This document shows positions 15,432 to 24,540 of a DNA stretch of 38,338 bases, in pieces. This DNA is from Candidatus Desulfovibrio kirbyi. Its GTDB lineage: Bacteria; Desulfobacterota; Desulfovibrionia; Desulfovibrionales; Desulfovibrionaceae. The number at the start of each line of letters is the position of its first letter. The stretch's first letter is position 1. The translations under genes and the position numbers were made by a program. The notes below the pieces were generated by a model. It was not told the DNA's origin. It searched no databases and saw only the letters and a list, made by a program, of their open reading frames with translations. The DNA is taken from NCBI GenBank assembly GCA_013374015.1, contig BLLL01000014.1:1-38338 (forward strand), read 5' to 3'.

Positions 15432-16856
15432 ATGGTCAAAGCACTTGAATTGAATCTGCCTTACAAAGTCGCGGACAGCGGACTTGCCGATTTCGGCAGG
15501 AAGGAGATGCAGCTTTCTGAAAAAGAGATGCCCGGTCTGATGGAGTGCATCAGAAAATACGGCCCCCAAAAGCCGCTTGCGGGCTTGCGCGTGACAGGCT
15601 CACTGCACATGACCATTCAGACGGCCATGTTGATAAAAACGCTGCACGCTCTGGGCGCGGATATCCGCTGGGCGTCGTGCAATATTTTTTCCACGCAGGA
15701 CCACGCCGCCGCCGCTGTCGCCGTTGACGGACTTGCCGCTGTTTTTGCTTGGAAGGGGGAGAGCATTGAGGAATACTGGTGGTGCACGGAGATGGCGCTT
15801 ACCTGGCCGGACGGCACAGGCCCTGACCTTCTGGTGGACGATGGCGGCGACGCCACTCTGATGATACACAAGGGCGTGGAGGCGGAAAAAGCCCCGGAGC
15901 TTCTGCGTGAAAAGACCGACAATAGGGAATTGCAGTGCATTCTTGAGCGCTTTGCGCTACGCCGTAAACAAAATGCCGCGCACTGGCGTTCTGTGGCGGT
16001 GAAGGTGCGGGGCGTTTCCGAAGAAACAACAACCGGTGCCCATCGCCTGTACCAGCTTGAGGCGGAGGGTCGTCTGCTCTTTCCGGCCATCAACGTCAAC
16101 GATGCGGTCACAAAATCCAAATTCGACAATCTGTATGGCTGCCGCGAGTCGCTGGCTGACGGCATCAAGCGCGCTACAGACGTGATGGTGGCCGGCAAGT
16201 GCGTGCTGATTGCCGGATACGGTGATGTGGGCAAGGGCTGCGCCCAGTCCATGCGCGGCTTCGGTGCGCGCGTGCTGGTGACGGAAATTGACCCGATCTG
16301 CGCCCTTCAGGCGGCGATGGAGGGCTATGAAGTCACAACTGTGGAGGCCGCCTTGCCCGAAGCCGACATATACGTGACCTGCACCGGCAATCTGAACGTC
16401 ATCACCGGCGCGCACATGGAAGGTATGAAGGATGAGTCCATTGTTTGCAATATCGGACATTTTGACAACGAGATTGATATGGCCTATTTGGAGCACGCCT
16501 CCGGCGCGCGCAAAACAAACATCAAACCGCAGGTGGACAAGTGGACTTTGCGTTCCGGCCGCTCCATCATTATTCTCGCGGAGGGCCGGCTTGTGAATCT
16601 GGGCTGCGCCACAGGCCATCCCAGCTTTGTCATGTCCAACAGTTTTACCAATCAGACCCTTGCCCAAATTCGCCTTGCAACGGATAACACGCTGGAAAAA
16701 AAGGTTTACACGCTGCCCAAGGATCTGGACGAGGAAGTGGCCAGGCTGCATCTGGCGCGTCTTGGCGCGAGGCTGACCCCGTTGACTCAGGAACAGGCGG
16801 ACTACATCGGGGTAAAAGTGGGCGGTCCCTATAAGGCTGACAACTACCGGTATTGA
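15432..16856 (+). CDS. ahcY: Adenosylhomocysteinase
   Basis: The 474-residue enzyme splits S-adenosylhomocysteine into adenosine and homocysteine, relieving product inhibition of methyltransferases. The NAD-binding loop [20 protein letters not shown] follows [15 protein letters not shown], whose K and D are active-site residues. [10 protein letters not shown] and the C-terminal KADNYRY, which reaches into the NAD site of the neighbouring subunit, are intact. The length is that of the bacterial long form with the insertion carried by many proteobacteria. The start ATG has AAGGA eight bases upstream. The 120-bp upstream spacer shared with the divergent DUF721 gene is AT-rich; I looked for an S-adenosylhomocysteine riboswitch there and did not see one. 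rnhA follows 26 bp downstream. Confidence 0.97.
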   Translation: MVKALELNLPYKVADSGLADFGRKEMQLSEKEMPGLMECIRKYGPQKPLAGLRVTGSLHMTIQTAMLIKTLHALGADIRWASCNIFSTQDHAAAAVAVDGLAAVFAWKGESIEEYWWCTEMALTWPDGTGPDLLVDDGGDATLMIHKGVEAEKAPELLREKTDNRELQCILERFALRRKQNAAHWRSVAVKVRGVSEETTTGAHRLYQLEAEGRLLFPAINVNDAVTKSKFDNLYGCRESLADGIKRATDVMVAGKCVLIAGYGDVGKGCAQSMRGFGARVLVTEIDPICALQAAMEGYEVTTVEAALPEADIYVTCTGNLNVITGAHMEGMKDESIVCNIGHFDNEIDMAYLEHASGARKTNIKPQVDKWTLRSGRSIIILAEGRLVNLGCATGHPSFVMSNSFTNQTLAQIRLATDNTLEKKVYTLPKDLDEEVARLHLARLGARLTPLTQEQADYIGVKVGGPYKADNYRY

Positions 16857-16882
16857 CAGCGAACGCGTATTTTTTGGCGCCA

Positions 16883-17371
16883 ATGAAACACGTTATTGTC
16901 CACACGGACGGTTCTTGCCTGGGCAATCCCGGCCCGGGAGGTTGGGCTGCTGTTTTGCACCTTGACGCTACGGAGCACCGCAAAGAACTGACAGGAGGCT
17001 TTACCGAAACAACAAATAACCGTATGGAACTTGTTGCTGTGCTTGAGGCTTTGGGCGCGCTGACCGAGCCGTGCGCGGTAGACTTGTATACGGATTCGCA
17101 GTATGTCCACAATGCAGTTGAAAAAAGCTGGCTTGCCGGCTGGCAGGCGAAAAATTGGACCAAGTCCGACAAGAAACCTGTAAAAAATGTTGACCTGTGG
17201 CAAAGACTTCTGCCCCTGCTGTCGCGGCACAGCGTGCGTTTTCACTGGTTGCGCGGACATGCCGGACATGTGGAAAATGAGCGTTGCGACGCGCTGGCAA
17301 GGGCCTGTGCCGCGCGAACGGATTTACCGCCGGATGCGGAGATGGTTGACTTGGGTTTGCAGAAGTGCTGA
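16883..17371 (+). CDS. rnhA: Ribonuclease HI
   Basis: The 162-residue protein cuts the RNA strand of RNA-DNA hybrids. The acidic metal-binding set is complete: D9 in VHTDGSCLGNPGPGG, E49 in NRMELVAVLEA, D71 in YTDSQYV and D136 in ENERCDALAR, together with H126 in WLRGHAGH. The basic handle region (about 80-100, SWLAGWQAKNWTKSDKKPV) is present, as in the E. coli enzyme. The start chosen is the ATG at 16883, where family similarity begins; an in-frame TTG at 16853 overlaps the ahcY stop and is less likely. The gene lies close behind ahcY and overlaps the following broken membrane gene. Confidence 0.96.
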   Translation: MKHVIVHTDGSCLGNPGPGGWAAVLHLDATEHRKELTGGFTETTNNRMELVAVLEALGALTEPCAVDLYTDSQYVHNAVEKSWLAGWQAKNWTKSDKKPVKNVDLWQRLLPLLSRHSVRFHWLRGHAGHVENERCDALARACAARTDLPPDAEMVDLGLQKC

Positions 17372-18209
17372 ATGAAATGTGGACAGGCCTGGGCTGGCCG
17401 TTGATACGCCTGCTTTTGGGGCTTGCCGTTGGTCTGCTGATTGCCAATATACTGGAGGCGTTGCGCTGGACGCGGCGTTTGTCTGCAGTTGCGGCGCCGC
17501 TTGTCCGCAGTGCGCATTTGCGTGAAGAGGTCGGCGCGGCCTTTGCCCTAGCCTTTGTTTCCCCTGCTGCAGCAAATGGGCTGCTGGCCCAAAGCCATGA
17601 CTCCGGACAATTGTCCGACCGGGAATTGACGTTGGCAAACCTGTTGAACAGCCTGCCTGCCTGCCTTGTGCACACGCCGACACTATTTTTTCTCATTTGG
17701 CCAGTCATAGGAACGCCCGCTGTGCTCTATGTGGGGTTGACGCTGTTGGCCAGCGCGCCGCGCTTTATGCGGCGTGGAGGCGTTTTATGCGCCGTTTGCC
17801 CAAGCTTGTCTGTTTCACCGCGCCAGTGTATGTGCTGATGTATGTTTTGCACAGGTGCGGCGCGTTTCAGGCGGCGGAAACGTGGCTGGCTGCGTATGTG
17901 GCGTGGTCGGCGTTTTTGTAGCCCCAGACGGTGGGGATTTTCGCGTTGCACCTTATGGCGGAATTTGGCGCGGCATTGGGGGCGGCAGGGGCAGTGTTGC
18001 AGACGGGCGCGTTGACAGCGGCCGATGTGGTGCTGGCGCTTCTTGTGGGCAATATTTTTTCCACGCCCATGCGCGCCTTGCGTCACCAGCTGCCCGCGTA
18101 TTCGGGACTTTTTCATCCACGATTGGCGCTACGGCTGATTTTGGCAAACCAGACCCTGCGTGCGGTGAGCATGACGTTTGTGACGATGGCGTATTACTAT
18201 TGCGCCTGA
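17365..18209 (+). pseudogene. Nucleoside-recognition domain membrane protein, frameshift plus internal stop
   Basis: The first frame (GTG 17365 or ATG 17377) encodes a membrane protein with NILEALRWTRRLSAVAAPLV, LAFVSPAAANGLLAQ and NLLNSLPACLVHTPTLFFL. These resemble the gate-like domain of nucleoside-recognition proteins (SpmA/SpmB and FeoB relatives). Near 17770-17785 the similarity jumps to another frame, continuing RRFMRRLPKLVCFTAPVYVL to WSAFL. That frame then meets a TAG at 17919-17921 and resumes without shift as PQTVGIFALHLMAEFG and onward to YYYCA with its own TGA at 18207-18209. Two independent lesions make it a pseudogene. Because downstream codons still look conserved, inactivation is probably recent. 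Sequencing error could explain the frameshift but hardly both. Confidence 0.8.
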
Positions 18210-18298
18210 GACGGGCAGGCACTCCTTTTTTTAGACTCAGCCTTGGCCGCTGAGGCCGTTTGATTCATTCGATTGCCCTGAATTTTGCAGAATTCCGC

Positions 18299-18329
18299 TT
18301 GACAAAAATCCGCTGTTTCAGATATGAAA
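18299..18329 (+). promoter_or_regulatory. Promoter candidate for the rimP-nusA-infB operon
   Basis: A perfect TTGACA (18299-18304) is followed after 19 bp by TATGAA (18324-18329). The spacing is long, so activity is uncertain. It lies about 70 bp upstream of the leader terminator. Confidence 0.35.
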
Positions 18330-18396
18330 TGACGTTCAGTATGATTGTATAGCCTTATGCAGTCGTAACATCCTAGGCAGGGCGTATGCCTTAACA

Positions 18397-18427
18397 GGGG
18401 TGGCCTTGAGCAGGCCCCCTTTTTTTT
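18397..18427 (+). terminator. Intrinsic terminator in the rimP-nusA leader (possible attenuator)
   Basis: GGG-T-GGCCT, loop TGAGC, AGGCC-CCC, then eight T's (18420-18427). The stem has eight GC-rich pairs with one bulged T. The rimP ATG is only 10 bp after the T-run. A smaller hairpin, AGGCA/TGCCT, lies at 18375-18391. It either ends transcription from upstream or attenuates the operon. Confidence 0.75.
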
Positions 18428-18437
18428 ATTCCGCTGT

Positions 18438-19151
18438 ATGAGTGAAACCGCGATCAAAGAATGTATAGTTCGTCTTGCGGAGCCGCTGGCGCATGCTCTT
18501 GGTCTTGTTGTCTGGGGCGTGGAAATTGCGCGTGGATACCGCACGATCATACGCCTTTTTATAGACGTGCCACTGAGTTGCCGTGACACCTGCCTGTCGC
18601 CGGCGCCTTCTGAAGCTTCTGTCGCGGTTTCCTCAGCGACAGTCTCGGCGTCTGTCGGCATGTGTGAAAAAATTTCACGCGCTCTGGAACTTGCTCTTGA
18701 AGTGGAAGACTGCCTTTCCAATTCCTATGTGCTGGAAGTTTCTACCCCGGGTTTGTCACGCGTTTTTTTTACTAGAGAACAGATGCGCCCCTATCTGGGG
18801 GATATTGTCGAAGCGCGCCTTCACACAGCCTTGCCGGCGGAAACGGGAAATGCCGGTAAAAACGCCGCCGGCAATTCGTCTGCGCCCCGCAAGCTGTGGC
18901 TCGGCAAGCTCATTAACGTTACAGACACTGCCTTTGTTATTGCGCCGGTCGTGCTTTCTCCGGCAGGTGAAGGAATCTCTGAGAATATGTCGCCCGTATG
19001 TCTGCCGTGGCAGGCAGTGCGCAGGGTAAACCGCGTTCATATTTTTCCTGTGCCGGCAAAACCCGGCAAAAGCCCAAAAAAACGAACCACACTCGAAACT
19101 GCGATTTGTACGCCGCCGGTTGCGGCGGTTGGAGGCACGCATGAATCTTGA
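18438..19151 (+). CDS. rimP: Ribosome maturation factor RimP, enlarged
   Basis: RimP helps assemble the 30S subunit. The family core is visible: IVRLAEPLAHALGLVVWGVE at the start, ISRALELALEVEDCL in the middle and the signature YVLEVSTPGLSRVFFTREQM. At 237 residues it is much longer than the usual 150 or so. Extra sequence lies at about 50-78 (rich in Ser, Ala and Val), at 132-152 (Gly/Ala/Asn-rich) and in a basic tail after 210. The ATG at 18438 fits the family start but has no ribosome site, because the terminator T-run directly precedes it. Its end overlaps nusA by 11 bp, and the order rimP-nusA-ylxR-infB is conserved in bacteria. Confidence 0.92.
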   Translation: MSETAIKECIVRLAEPLAHALGLVVWGVEIARGYRTIIRLFIDVPLSCRDTCLSPAPSEASVAVSSATVSASVGMCEKISRALELALEVEDCLSNSYVLEVSTPGLSRVFFTREQMRPYLGDIVEARLHTALPAETGNAGKNAAGNSSAPRKLWLGKLINVTDTAFVIAPVVLSPAGEGISENMSPVCLPWQAVRRVNRVHIFPVPAKPGKSPKKRTTLETAICTPPVAAVGGTHES

Positions 19152-20433
19152 ACTCAAAAAGGCCATTGACCAAATATGCAAAGACAGAGGCCTTGACCGT
19201 GACATGCTCGTTGATACGCTGGAAGATGCGGTGCGCATTTCAGTCCTGCGCCGTTTTAACGATGATATGGATGTTGAGGTCACCTATAATGACGAAACCG
19301 GTGATATTGAGGTCTACCAGTTCAAGGTTGTTGTGGCCGATGGCGCGGTGGAAATTGCCGATACCCAGATAGCCTTGGCCGATGCGCGCGCGCACGATCC
19401 GAATGTGCAGATTGATGACGAAGTCGGTTTTCGCGTGAAAATAGAAGATTTGGGACGCATTGCCGCCCAGTCCGCCAAACAGGTGATCATTCAGCGAATG
19501 CGTGATGCGGAACAGGAAATCATTTATGAAGAATACAAGGAGCGTGTGGGTGAAATCGTTTCCGGCATAGTGCAACGCCGCGACAGGGGCGGATGGGTCA
19601 TCAATCTGGGGCGTACAGAAGCCATACTGCCGCGTGAAGAACAGATCCCGCGTGAGTACTACAAACGCGGCGACCGCGTTCAGGCGATTATTATCGAAGT
19701 GCGCAAGGAAGGCCGCGGGCCGCAGGTGATCATATCCCGCGCCCACCGCGACTATATGGTTTCCCTTTTTCGTCGTGAAGTACCTGAGGTTGACGACGGC
19801 ATCATACAGATTATGGGCGTGGCCCGCGATCCGGGTTCCCGTGCAAAGGTTGCCGTGCTCTCGCGGGAACGGGACGTGGACGCTGTGGGCGCCTGTGTCG
19901 GCGTGCGGGGTTCGCGCATTCAGAACATTGTTCAGGAACTGCGCGGAGAGCGCATTGATATTGTTATCTGGAGCGTGGATATTGCGACCTATGCCCGCAA
20001 CGCTCTTGCCCCGGCGCTGGTTTTGCGCATTATTGTCGATGAGGAAGAAAATTTGCTGGAAGTCATTGTTCCGGACGATCAGCTCACCAACGCCATTGGC
20101 CGTAAGGGACAAAACGTCAAGCTGGCCGCGCGACTCCTAGGCTGGAAAGTCGATATCTTTACCGAGACCCGTTACAATGAAGCCAACGCCATTGGGCATG
20201 GATTGGAACAGGTAGCCAGCGTGGCAGAGGTTTCTGTCGAATCTCTGCTTGAAGCCGGCTATTCTTCGCTGGACAAACTGCGTGAAGCAAGCGACGAGGA
20301 ACTGGCCGAAAAGTTGACCATCAGTCATGCGCGTATTGCCGATCTGCGTTCAGCCATCAATTTTTTGTCGCCTGTGGTTGAGGGAACGCCCGATCCTCAG
20401 GCTACAACAGTGAACGAAGCCGGTACGGACTGA
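19141..20433 (+). CDS. nusA: Transcription termination/antitermination factor NusA
   Basis: The 430-residue NusA binds RNA polymerase and modulates pausing, termination and antitermination. It has the N-terminal polymerase-binding domain (NLELKKAIDQICKDRGLD onward), an S1 domain (IVSGIVQRRDRGGWVINLG), and the two KH domains (VGACVGVRGSRIQNIVQEL and the GRKGQNVKLAARLLGW element). A single C-terminal helix-hairpin-helix-like region follows (SVESLLEAGYSSLDKLREAS). The start is the ATG at 19141 with GGAGG seven bases before it; a frame opening seven codons earlier lies in the rimP coding region. The tandem acidic repeats of the enterobacterial C-terminus are absent, which is normal for this group. 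It may feed back on the terminator upstream of rimP. Confidence 0.97.
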   Translation: MNLELKKAIDQICKDRGLDRDMLVDTLEDAVRISVLRRFNDDMDVEVTYNDETGDIEVYQFKVVVADGAVEIADTQIALADARAHDPNVQIDDEVGFRVKIEDLGRIAAQSAKQVIIQRMRDAEQEIIYEEYKERVGEIVSGIVQRRDRGGWVINLGRTEAILPREEQIPREYYKRGDRVQAIIIEVRKEGRGPQVIISRAHRDYMVSLFRREVPEVDDGIIQIMGVARDPGSRAKVAVLSRERDVDAVGACVGVRGSRIQNIVQELRGERIDIVIWSVDIATYARNALAPALVLRIIVDEEENLLEVIVPDDQLTNAIGRKGQNVKLAARLLGWKVDIFTETRYNEANAIGHGLEQVASVAEVSVESLLEAGYSSLDKLREASDEELAEKLTISHARIADLRSAINFLSPVVEGTPDPQATTVNEAGTD

Positions 20434-20435
20434 GT

Positions 20436-20696
20436 ATGGCAAAAACAGTAACTGTCGCCACAAAGGTAGCCGCTGTGACAGAGGGCGTGCCGGAACGGAT
20501 GTGCGTGATTTGTCGATGCCGTTTCCCCAAGGGAGCGTTAACCCGTTATGTGCTGACTTCAGAAAATGGTTTGAGTATTGATACAGAAAAAATAAGGCCG
20601 GGCCGGGGCTGGTATTTGTGTTCCGAGCCGGGGTGCGCGCTGAAATTTGCAAAATACAGGCCCGGAAAACCGCGCAAGGGGAAACAACATGTCTGA
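20436..20696 (+). CDS. ylxR: YlxR (DUF448) RNA-binding protein
   Basis: This 86-residue basic protein has the DUF448 pattern [20 protein letters not shown], then [19 protein letters not shown]. The four cysteines (two before, two after) are as in family members, and a lysine-rich tail follows. Structures from the family suggest nucleic acid binding, and it has been proposed as a nucleoid or RNase P partner, but its role is unsettled. It lies 2 bp after nusA and overlaps infB by 8 bp, the standard place. Confidence 0.9.
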   Translation: MAKTVTVATKVAAVTEGVPERMCVICRCRFPKGALTRYVLTSENGLSIDTEKIRPGRGWYLCSEPGCALKFAKYRPGKPRKGKQHV

Positions 20697-23514
20697 AGAA
20701 AAAGTCAAAATCAAAGATCTTGTCAAAGATCTTGTGGTACAACCCAAAGACATGCTGCGTGCCTTACGTGAACTCGGCTTGCAGGTGAAAACCACAGTCG
20801 GCTCCGTTTCTTTGGAAGATGCGGCGCGCGTGCGGGAATATTTTGCTGTGCAGAGCCGGCAAAATGTGGAATGTACCGAGGTGCAGGACAATGTTATTGT
20901 GCGGCGCCGCCGCGTAAAAGAGCCTGTGCCCACCGTACCTTGTCCTTCTGAGACGGACGAGAAACCTCTGTTTTCCCCTTCCGGCATTCCGGATTTGGAT
21001 TTGGAATCGGTTCCGCCGACAGAAGATACAAAAAAACAGGGCAAAAAGACCGCGCGGGCAGCGAAGGCTGCGAAAATACATGCGCCGGCGCGTGTGATCA
21101 GCCGCCCGGATGATGAGAGTGCTGTGAAAGAAAGCGGTGTGGACGCCAACGCCGCCCAGGTTGATGCTCCTGTGGAGTCAGTGGAACCAGAGCAGACAGT
21201 TTTTGTAAAATTTGTTGATATCTCTGAAAAAGGTGCAAAAATTTCCCGTTTGGCGCGGCCGGATGCTTCGGCGACGCCTGAGGGTTCATCGGCGCCGACG
21301 CTCCGCACCGTGGGCGGTCACAAGAAGGATGATTTTGATGGAGCAGCGTTGGAAGGAGGCGCCGGCGCGGCGTATGATTCCTCACCACGCGTCAAGGTCA
21401 TTTCGCGCCCTGCTCCGAGTGCGCAAGACAGGGACAGGCCACGTCCGCCTGTCGGCGGCAGACCGGCGCCCGATGCTTCTCGTGAGGGGCAAGGCGCGCC
21501 GCGCCGTCCATCAGGCAATACGGGAACACGAACAGGCGGGTTTGGGCAGGCTGCTCAGCCTTCAATGCCTGACACTCGTGACGGACAGAGTAAAAAGAAG
21601 CGCCAGAAAGGCCGCCGTACAGTAGATTTTCAACAGGGCGAGTTCAGTTACCGTCAGGACGAAAACGTTGCCGGTCGTCTGAACCGCGGCAAGGGGCGTC
21701 GCAAGGGAGCGCGGCAAGCGCCGCAGCCCGTGCAGCAGACACAGCCCACAAAAGCCGCCAAGCGCAAAATCCGTATTACCGAAGCCATACGCGTGGCGGA
21801 CATAGCGCACCAGATGGGTCTCAAGGCAAACGAGATCATCAAGGTGTTGTTCAGCCTTGGCGTGATGGCAACCATCAACCAGTCTCTTGATATTGATACG
21901 GCGGCTTTGGTTGCCTCAGAATTTGAATATGAAGTCGAAAAAATAGGCTTTTCTGAAGACGATTATCTGCCGCGTCAGGATGAGGACGCGCCCGAAAGCA
22001 TGAAACCACGTCCGCCTGTCGTGACCATCATGGGGCATGTTGACCACGGCAAAACATCTTTGTTGGACGCGATTCGTAAGACCAACGTCACAGGCGGCGA
22101 AGCCGGCGGTATTACACAACATATCGGAGCCTATCACGTAAAGACAAAACGCGGCGAAATTGTTTTTCTTGACACGCCTGGGCACGAGGCTTTTACAGCC
22201 ATGCGGGCGCGCGGCGCGCAAATCACGGATATCGTCATTCTGGTTGTGGCGGCCGACGACGGCGTTATGGAGCAGACACGGGAAGCCATTAACCACTCCC
22301 GCGCGGCAAATGTGCCGATTCTGGTGGCCGTAAATAAAATGGACAAGCCCGGCGCGGACCCCGACCGCGTGCTGCGTGAATTGGCGGAATTTGGGCTTCA
22401 GGCGGAAGAATGGGGCGGTAGCACAATTGTTGCCAAGGTGTCCGCAAAAACTCGTCTGGGTTTGGACGGCTTGCTGGAAATGGTTGCCTTGCAGTCTGAA
22501 ATTATGGAACTGAAGGCAAATCCCGACAAGCCGGCGCGTGGACATATTGTGGAAGCCAGGCTGGACAAAGGGCGTGGCCCGATTGCCACAGTGCTCATAC
22601 AGGAAGGCACGCTTAAGCAGGGCGACAACTTTGTTTGCGGTTCCTTTTCCGGTCGTGTGCGTGCGCTGACGGACGATCAGGGTAAAAAAGTTAAAGAAGC
22701 CACGCCTTCTCATCCGGTTGAAGTGCAGGGTTTTGAGGGTGTGCCTGAGGCAGGAGAAGAATTTTTTGTGCTGGCTGATGAAAAACTGGTGCGCCGCATC
22801 GCGGATTCCCGGGCCGCAAAACAGCGCGAACGGGAATTGGCCGCTGAATCCAAGGTCACGCTGGAAACATTCCTTTCGCAACGCGCCTCGGATCAGGAAA
22901 CATTGACGCTGAATCTGGTGATCAAGGCCGATGTGCAGGGCAGCCTGGAAGCCATTGCCAAAGCCCTGAACAAGCAGAGCACGGAAAAAGTGCGACTGAA
23001 CATCATGCACGGCGGGGCCGGGGCAATCACAGAATCGGACATTCTGCTGGCATCGGCATCCAGAGCCATCATCATCGGGTTCAATGTGCGCCCGACGGCA
23101 AAAACAAAGGACATTGCCGACCGCGAAAATGTAGATATCCGTTTTTACGATATTATTTATAAACTTGTTGATGATATTAAAAACGCCATGGTCGGCATGT
23201 TGGCGCCGGTGCAGCGTGAAGTTTACCTTGGACAGGCGGAAGTGCGCAAAATTTACAGTGTCCCCAAGGCGGGCACAATCGCCGGTTCCTATGTGGTGGA
23301 CGGGAAGATTCTGCGCAATGCGGGCGGGCGTTTGTTGCGTGACGGCATTGTTATTTACACAGGCAAAATCGATTCTCTCAAACGCTTCAAGGACGATGTC
23401 AGGGAAGTTGTGAAGGGCAATGAGTGCGGCGTGAGCTTTGAGCACTTCAATGATATCAAATTTGCTGATATTATTGAAGTATTTGAAACAGTTGAAGAGG
23501 CGGCAACGCTCTGA
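20689..23514 (+). CDS. infB: Translation initiation factor IF-2
   Basis: The 941-residue IF-2 positions initiator tRNA on the ribosome using GTP. The N-terminal IF2N helix domain starts at [21 protein letters not shown] long linker rich in Ala, Pro, Gly, Arg and Lys runs from about 75 to 360, and a second IF2N-type domain ([20 protein letters not shown]) follows. The G domain has GHVDHGKT (449-456), DTPGHEAF and NKMD. The C-terminal half includes the fMet-tRNA-binding domain ending [20 protein letters not shown]. The start ATG at 20689 has AAGGGG eight bases before it and overlaps the end of ylxR. The next gene begins one base after the stop; rbfA, which often follows infB, is absent here. 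Confidence 0.97.
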   Translation: MSEEKVKIKDLVKDLVVQPKDMLRALRELGLQVKTTVGSVSLEDAARVREYFAVQSRQNVECTEVQDNVIVRRRRVKEPVPTVPCPSETDEKPLFSPSGIPDLDLESVPPTEDTKKQGKKTARAAKAAKIHAPARVISRPDDESAVKESGVDANAAQVDAPVESVEPEQTVFVKFVDISEKGAKISRLARPDASATPEGSSAPTLRTVGGHKKDDFDGAALEGGAGAAYDSSPRVKVISRPAPSAQDRDRPRPPVGGRPAPDASREGQGAPRRPSGNTGTRTGGFGQAAQPSMPDTRDGQSKKKRQKGRRTVDFQQGEFSYRQDENVAGRLNRGKGRRKGARQAPQPVQQTQPTKAAKRKIRITEAIRVADIAHQMGLKANEIIKVLFSLGVMATINQSLDIDTAALVASEFEYEVEKIGFSEDDYLPRQDEDAPESMKPRPPVVTIMGHVDHGKTSLLDAIRKTNVTGGEAGGITQHIGAYHVKTKRGEIVFLDTPGHEAFTAMRARGAQITDIVILVVAADDGVMEQTREAINHSRAANVPILVAVNKMDKPGADPDRVLRELAEFGLQAEEWGGSTIVAKVSAKTRLGLDGLLEMVALQSEIMELKANPDKPARGHIVEARLDKGRGPIATVLIQEGTLKQGDNFVCGSFSGRVRALTDDQGKKVKEATPSHPVEVQGFEGVPEAGEEFFVLADEKLVRRIADSRAAKQRERELAAESKVTLETFLSQRASDQETLTLNLVIKADVQGSLEAIAKALNKQSTEKVRLNIMHGGAGAITESDILLASASRAIIIGFNVRPTAKTKDIADRENVDIRFYDIIYKLVDDIKNAMVGMLAPVQREVYLGQAEVRKIYSVPKAGTIAGSYVVDGKILRNAGGRLLRDGIVIYTGKIDSLKRFKDDVREVVKGNECGVSFEHFNDIKFADIIEVFETVEEAATL

Positions 23515-23515
23515 T

Positions 23516-24538
23516 ATGTCCGTAGAGTTGCCCTTTGAGACGTTACCAGCGCGCTTTCAGGAAGGCGCGCAATGCATTGCCAATGCCCTGAATCGGTGCA
23601 ATCGTGTGGTGGTTTCCGGTCATATCAACGCCGATGGCGATTCCGTTGCTTCCCTAGCGGCCGCCGGTCTTATTTTGTGCGCTCTTGGCAAGGAATACGC
23701 GCTTTACAGTTCCACAGGCATACCGGACTATCTTTCCTTTATTCCAGCCACGGTGTGCACAAGCCTGAAGAGCCTTCCTTTTGCGCCGCGCTCCGCCCTG
23801 ATTCTTGACTGTTGTGATATCGGCAGGTTGAGCGCGGAGCTGGCCGCCTGCCTGCCCAAGCTCTCAAGCGTCAATGTTGATCACCATCTGGGTGGTGAAG
23901 GGCTTGGCAACCTTGCCAATTGGGTACAGCCGGAGTCCGCCGCAACGGCGCAGCTTATGGCCTATGTCGCCCTCGCTTGCCACCTGCCGCTTGAAGGCCG
24001 ACTGGCGGACGCCGTGGCGCTTGGCATTGTGTCGGATACGGGCGGTTTTTGCCACAGCACTACCGACGAACATGTGTTCCGTCTTGCCACCCATCTTGCT
24101 GCGGGCGGCTGCAACATTCCGCAGTTGCGCGAAAAGCTGGAAGCCAGATGGAGTGTGGGTCAAATGCGGCTGTGGGCGCGATTGATGCGGCGCAGCCTAC
24201 TTTTGCGCAACGCGAGCGTTATTTTTTGTGCCGTGCGCCTGCGAGATTTCCGGGAATGCGGTGCGACAAAGGAAGATATGGAAGGCTTTGTGGAGCAGTT
24301 ACGGCGTCTGCGCGGCGTGAAAGTGGCCGCGCTGCTGCGTGAAGAAAAGCCTAGCTTGTGCAAGTTCAGTCTGCGTTCTTTTGGCGCGACAAACGTACAG
24401 GCCGCAGCTGCAAGTCTGAACGGCGGCGGACACCGTAACGCCGCCGGCGGGACACTGCGCCTTGCCTTGCCTCAGGCAAGAATCAGCCTGCTTGCGGCGA
24501 TCATGCGCCGACTGGACAGCGAAGAAGCGCGGAACTGA
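23516..24538 (+). CDS. nrnA: DHH-family oligoribonuclease/PAP phosphatase NrnA
   Basis: The 340-residue protein is of the NrnA type, degrading very short RNA oligomers and often dephosphorylating 3'-phosphoadenosine 5'-phosphate. DHH motifs are intact: HINADGDS (36-43), D98 in LILDCCD, VDHH (121-124) and SDTGGF (173-178). The DHHA1 domain ends with the substrate-binding GGGHRNAAGG. The ATG at 23516 lies one base after the infB stop, so translation is probably coupled; a frame opening further upstream lies inside infB. The gene ends the operon in this window and converges with the EF-G-like gene, leaving 2 bp between stop codons and no clear terminator. Confidence 0.93.
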   Translation: MSVELPFETLPARFQEGAQCIANALNRCNRVVVSGHINADGDSVASLAAAGLILCALGKEYALYSSTGIPDYLSFIPATVCTSLKSLPFAPRSALILDCCDIGRLSAELAACLPKLSSVNVDHHLGGEGLGNLANWVQPESAATAQLMAYVALACHLPLEGRLADAVALGIVSDTGGFCHSTTDEHVFRLATHLAAGGCNIPQLREKLEARWSVGQMRLWARLMRRSLLLRNASVIFCAVRLRDFRECGATKEDMEGFVEQLRRLRGVKVAALLREEKPSLCKFSLRSFGATNVQAAAASLNGGGHRNAAGGTLRLALPQARISLLAAIMRRLDSEEARN

Positions 24539-24540
24539 CT

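Noticed and set aside
17919-17921. TAG in the nucleoside-recognition gene as a recoded codon
   Set aside because: The same gene also has a frameshift, so decay explains both. No recoding element was seen and other genes do not carry internal TAG.
18231-18262. CTCAGC/GCTGAG palindrome after the broken nucleoside-recognition gene as a terminator
   Set aside because: The stem is good but no T-run follows it on either strand; T's lie before it on the plus strand only.
19240-20112. A 290-codon minus-strand frame inside nusA, and similar long antisense frames at 15957-16883 and 12298-13062
   Set aside because: All are antisense to well-supported genes and show His- and Phe-rich or Arg-rich shadow composition without domain similarity.
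21916-23445. A 509-codon open frame on the minus strand inside infB
   Set aside because: It lies wholly antisense to a conserved gene and has composition driven by infB codons. It shows no known domain and no ribosome site.
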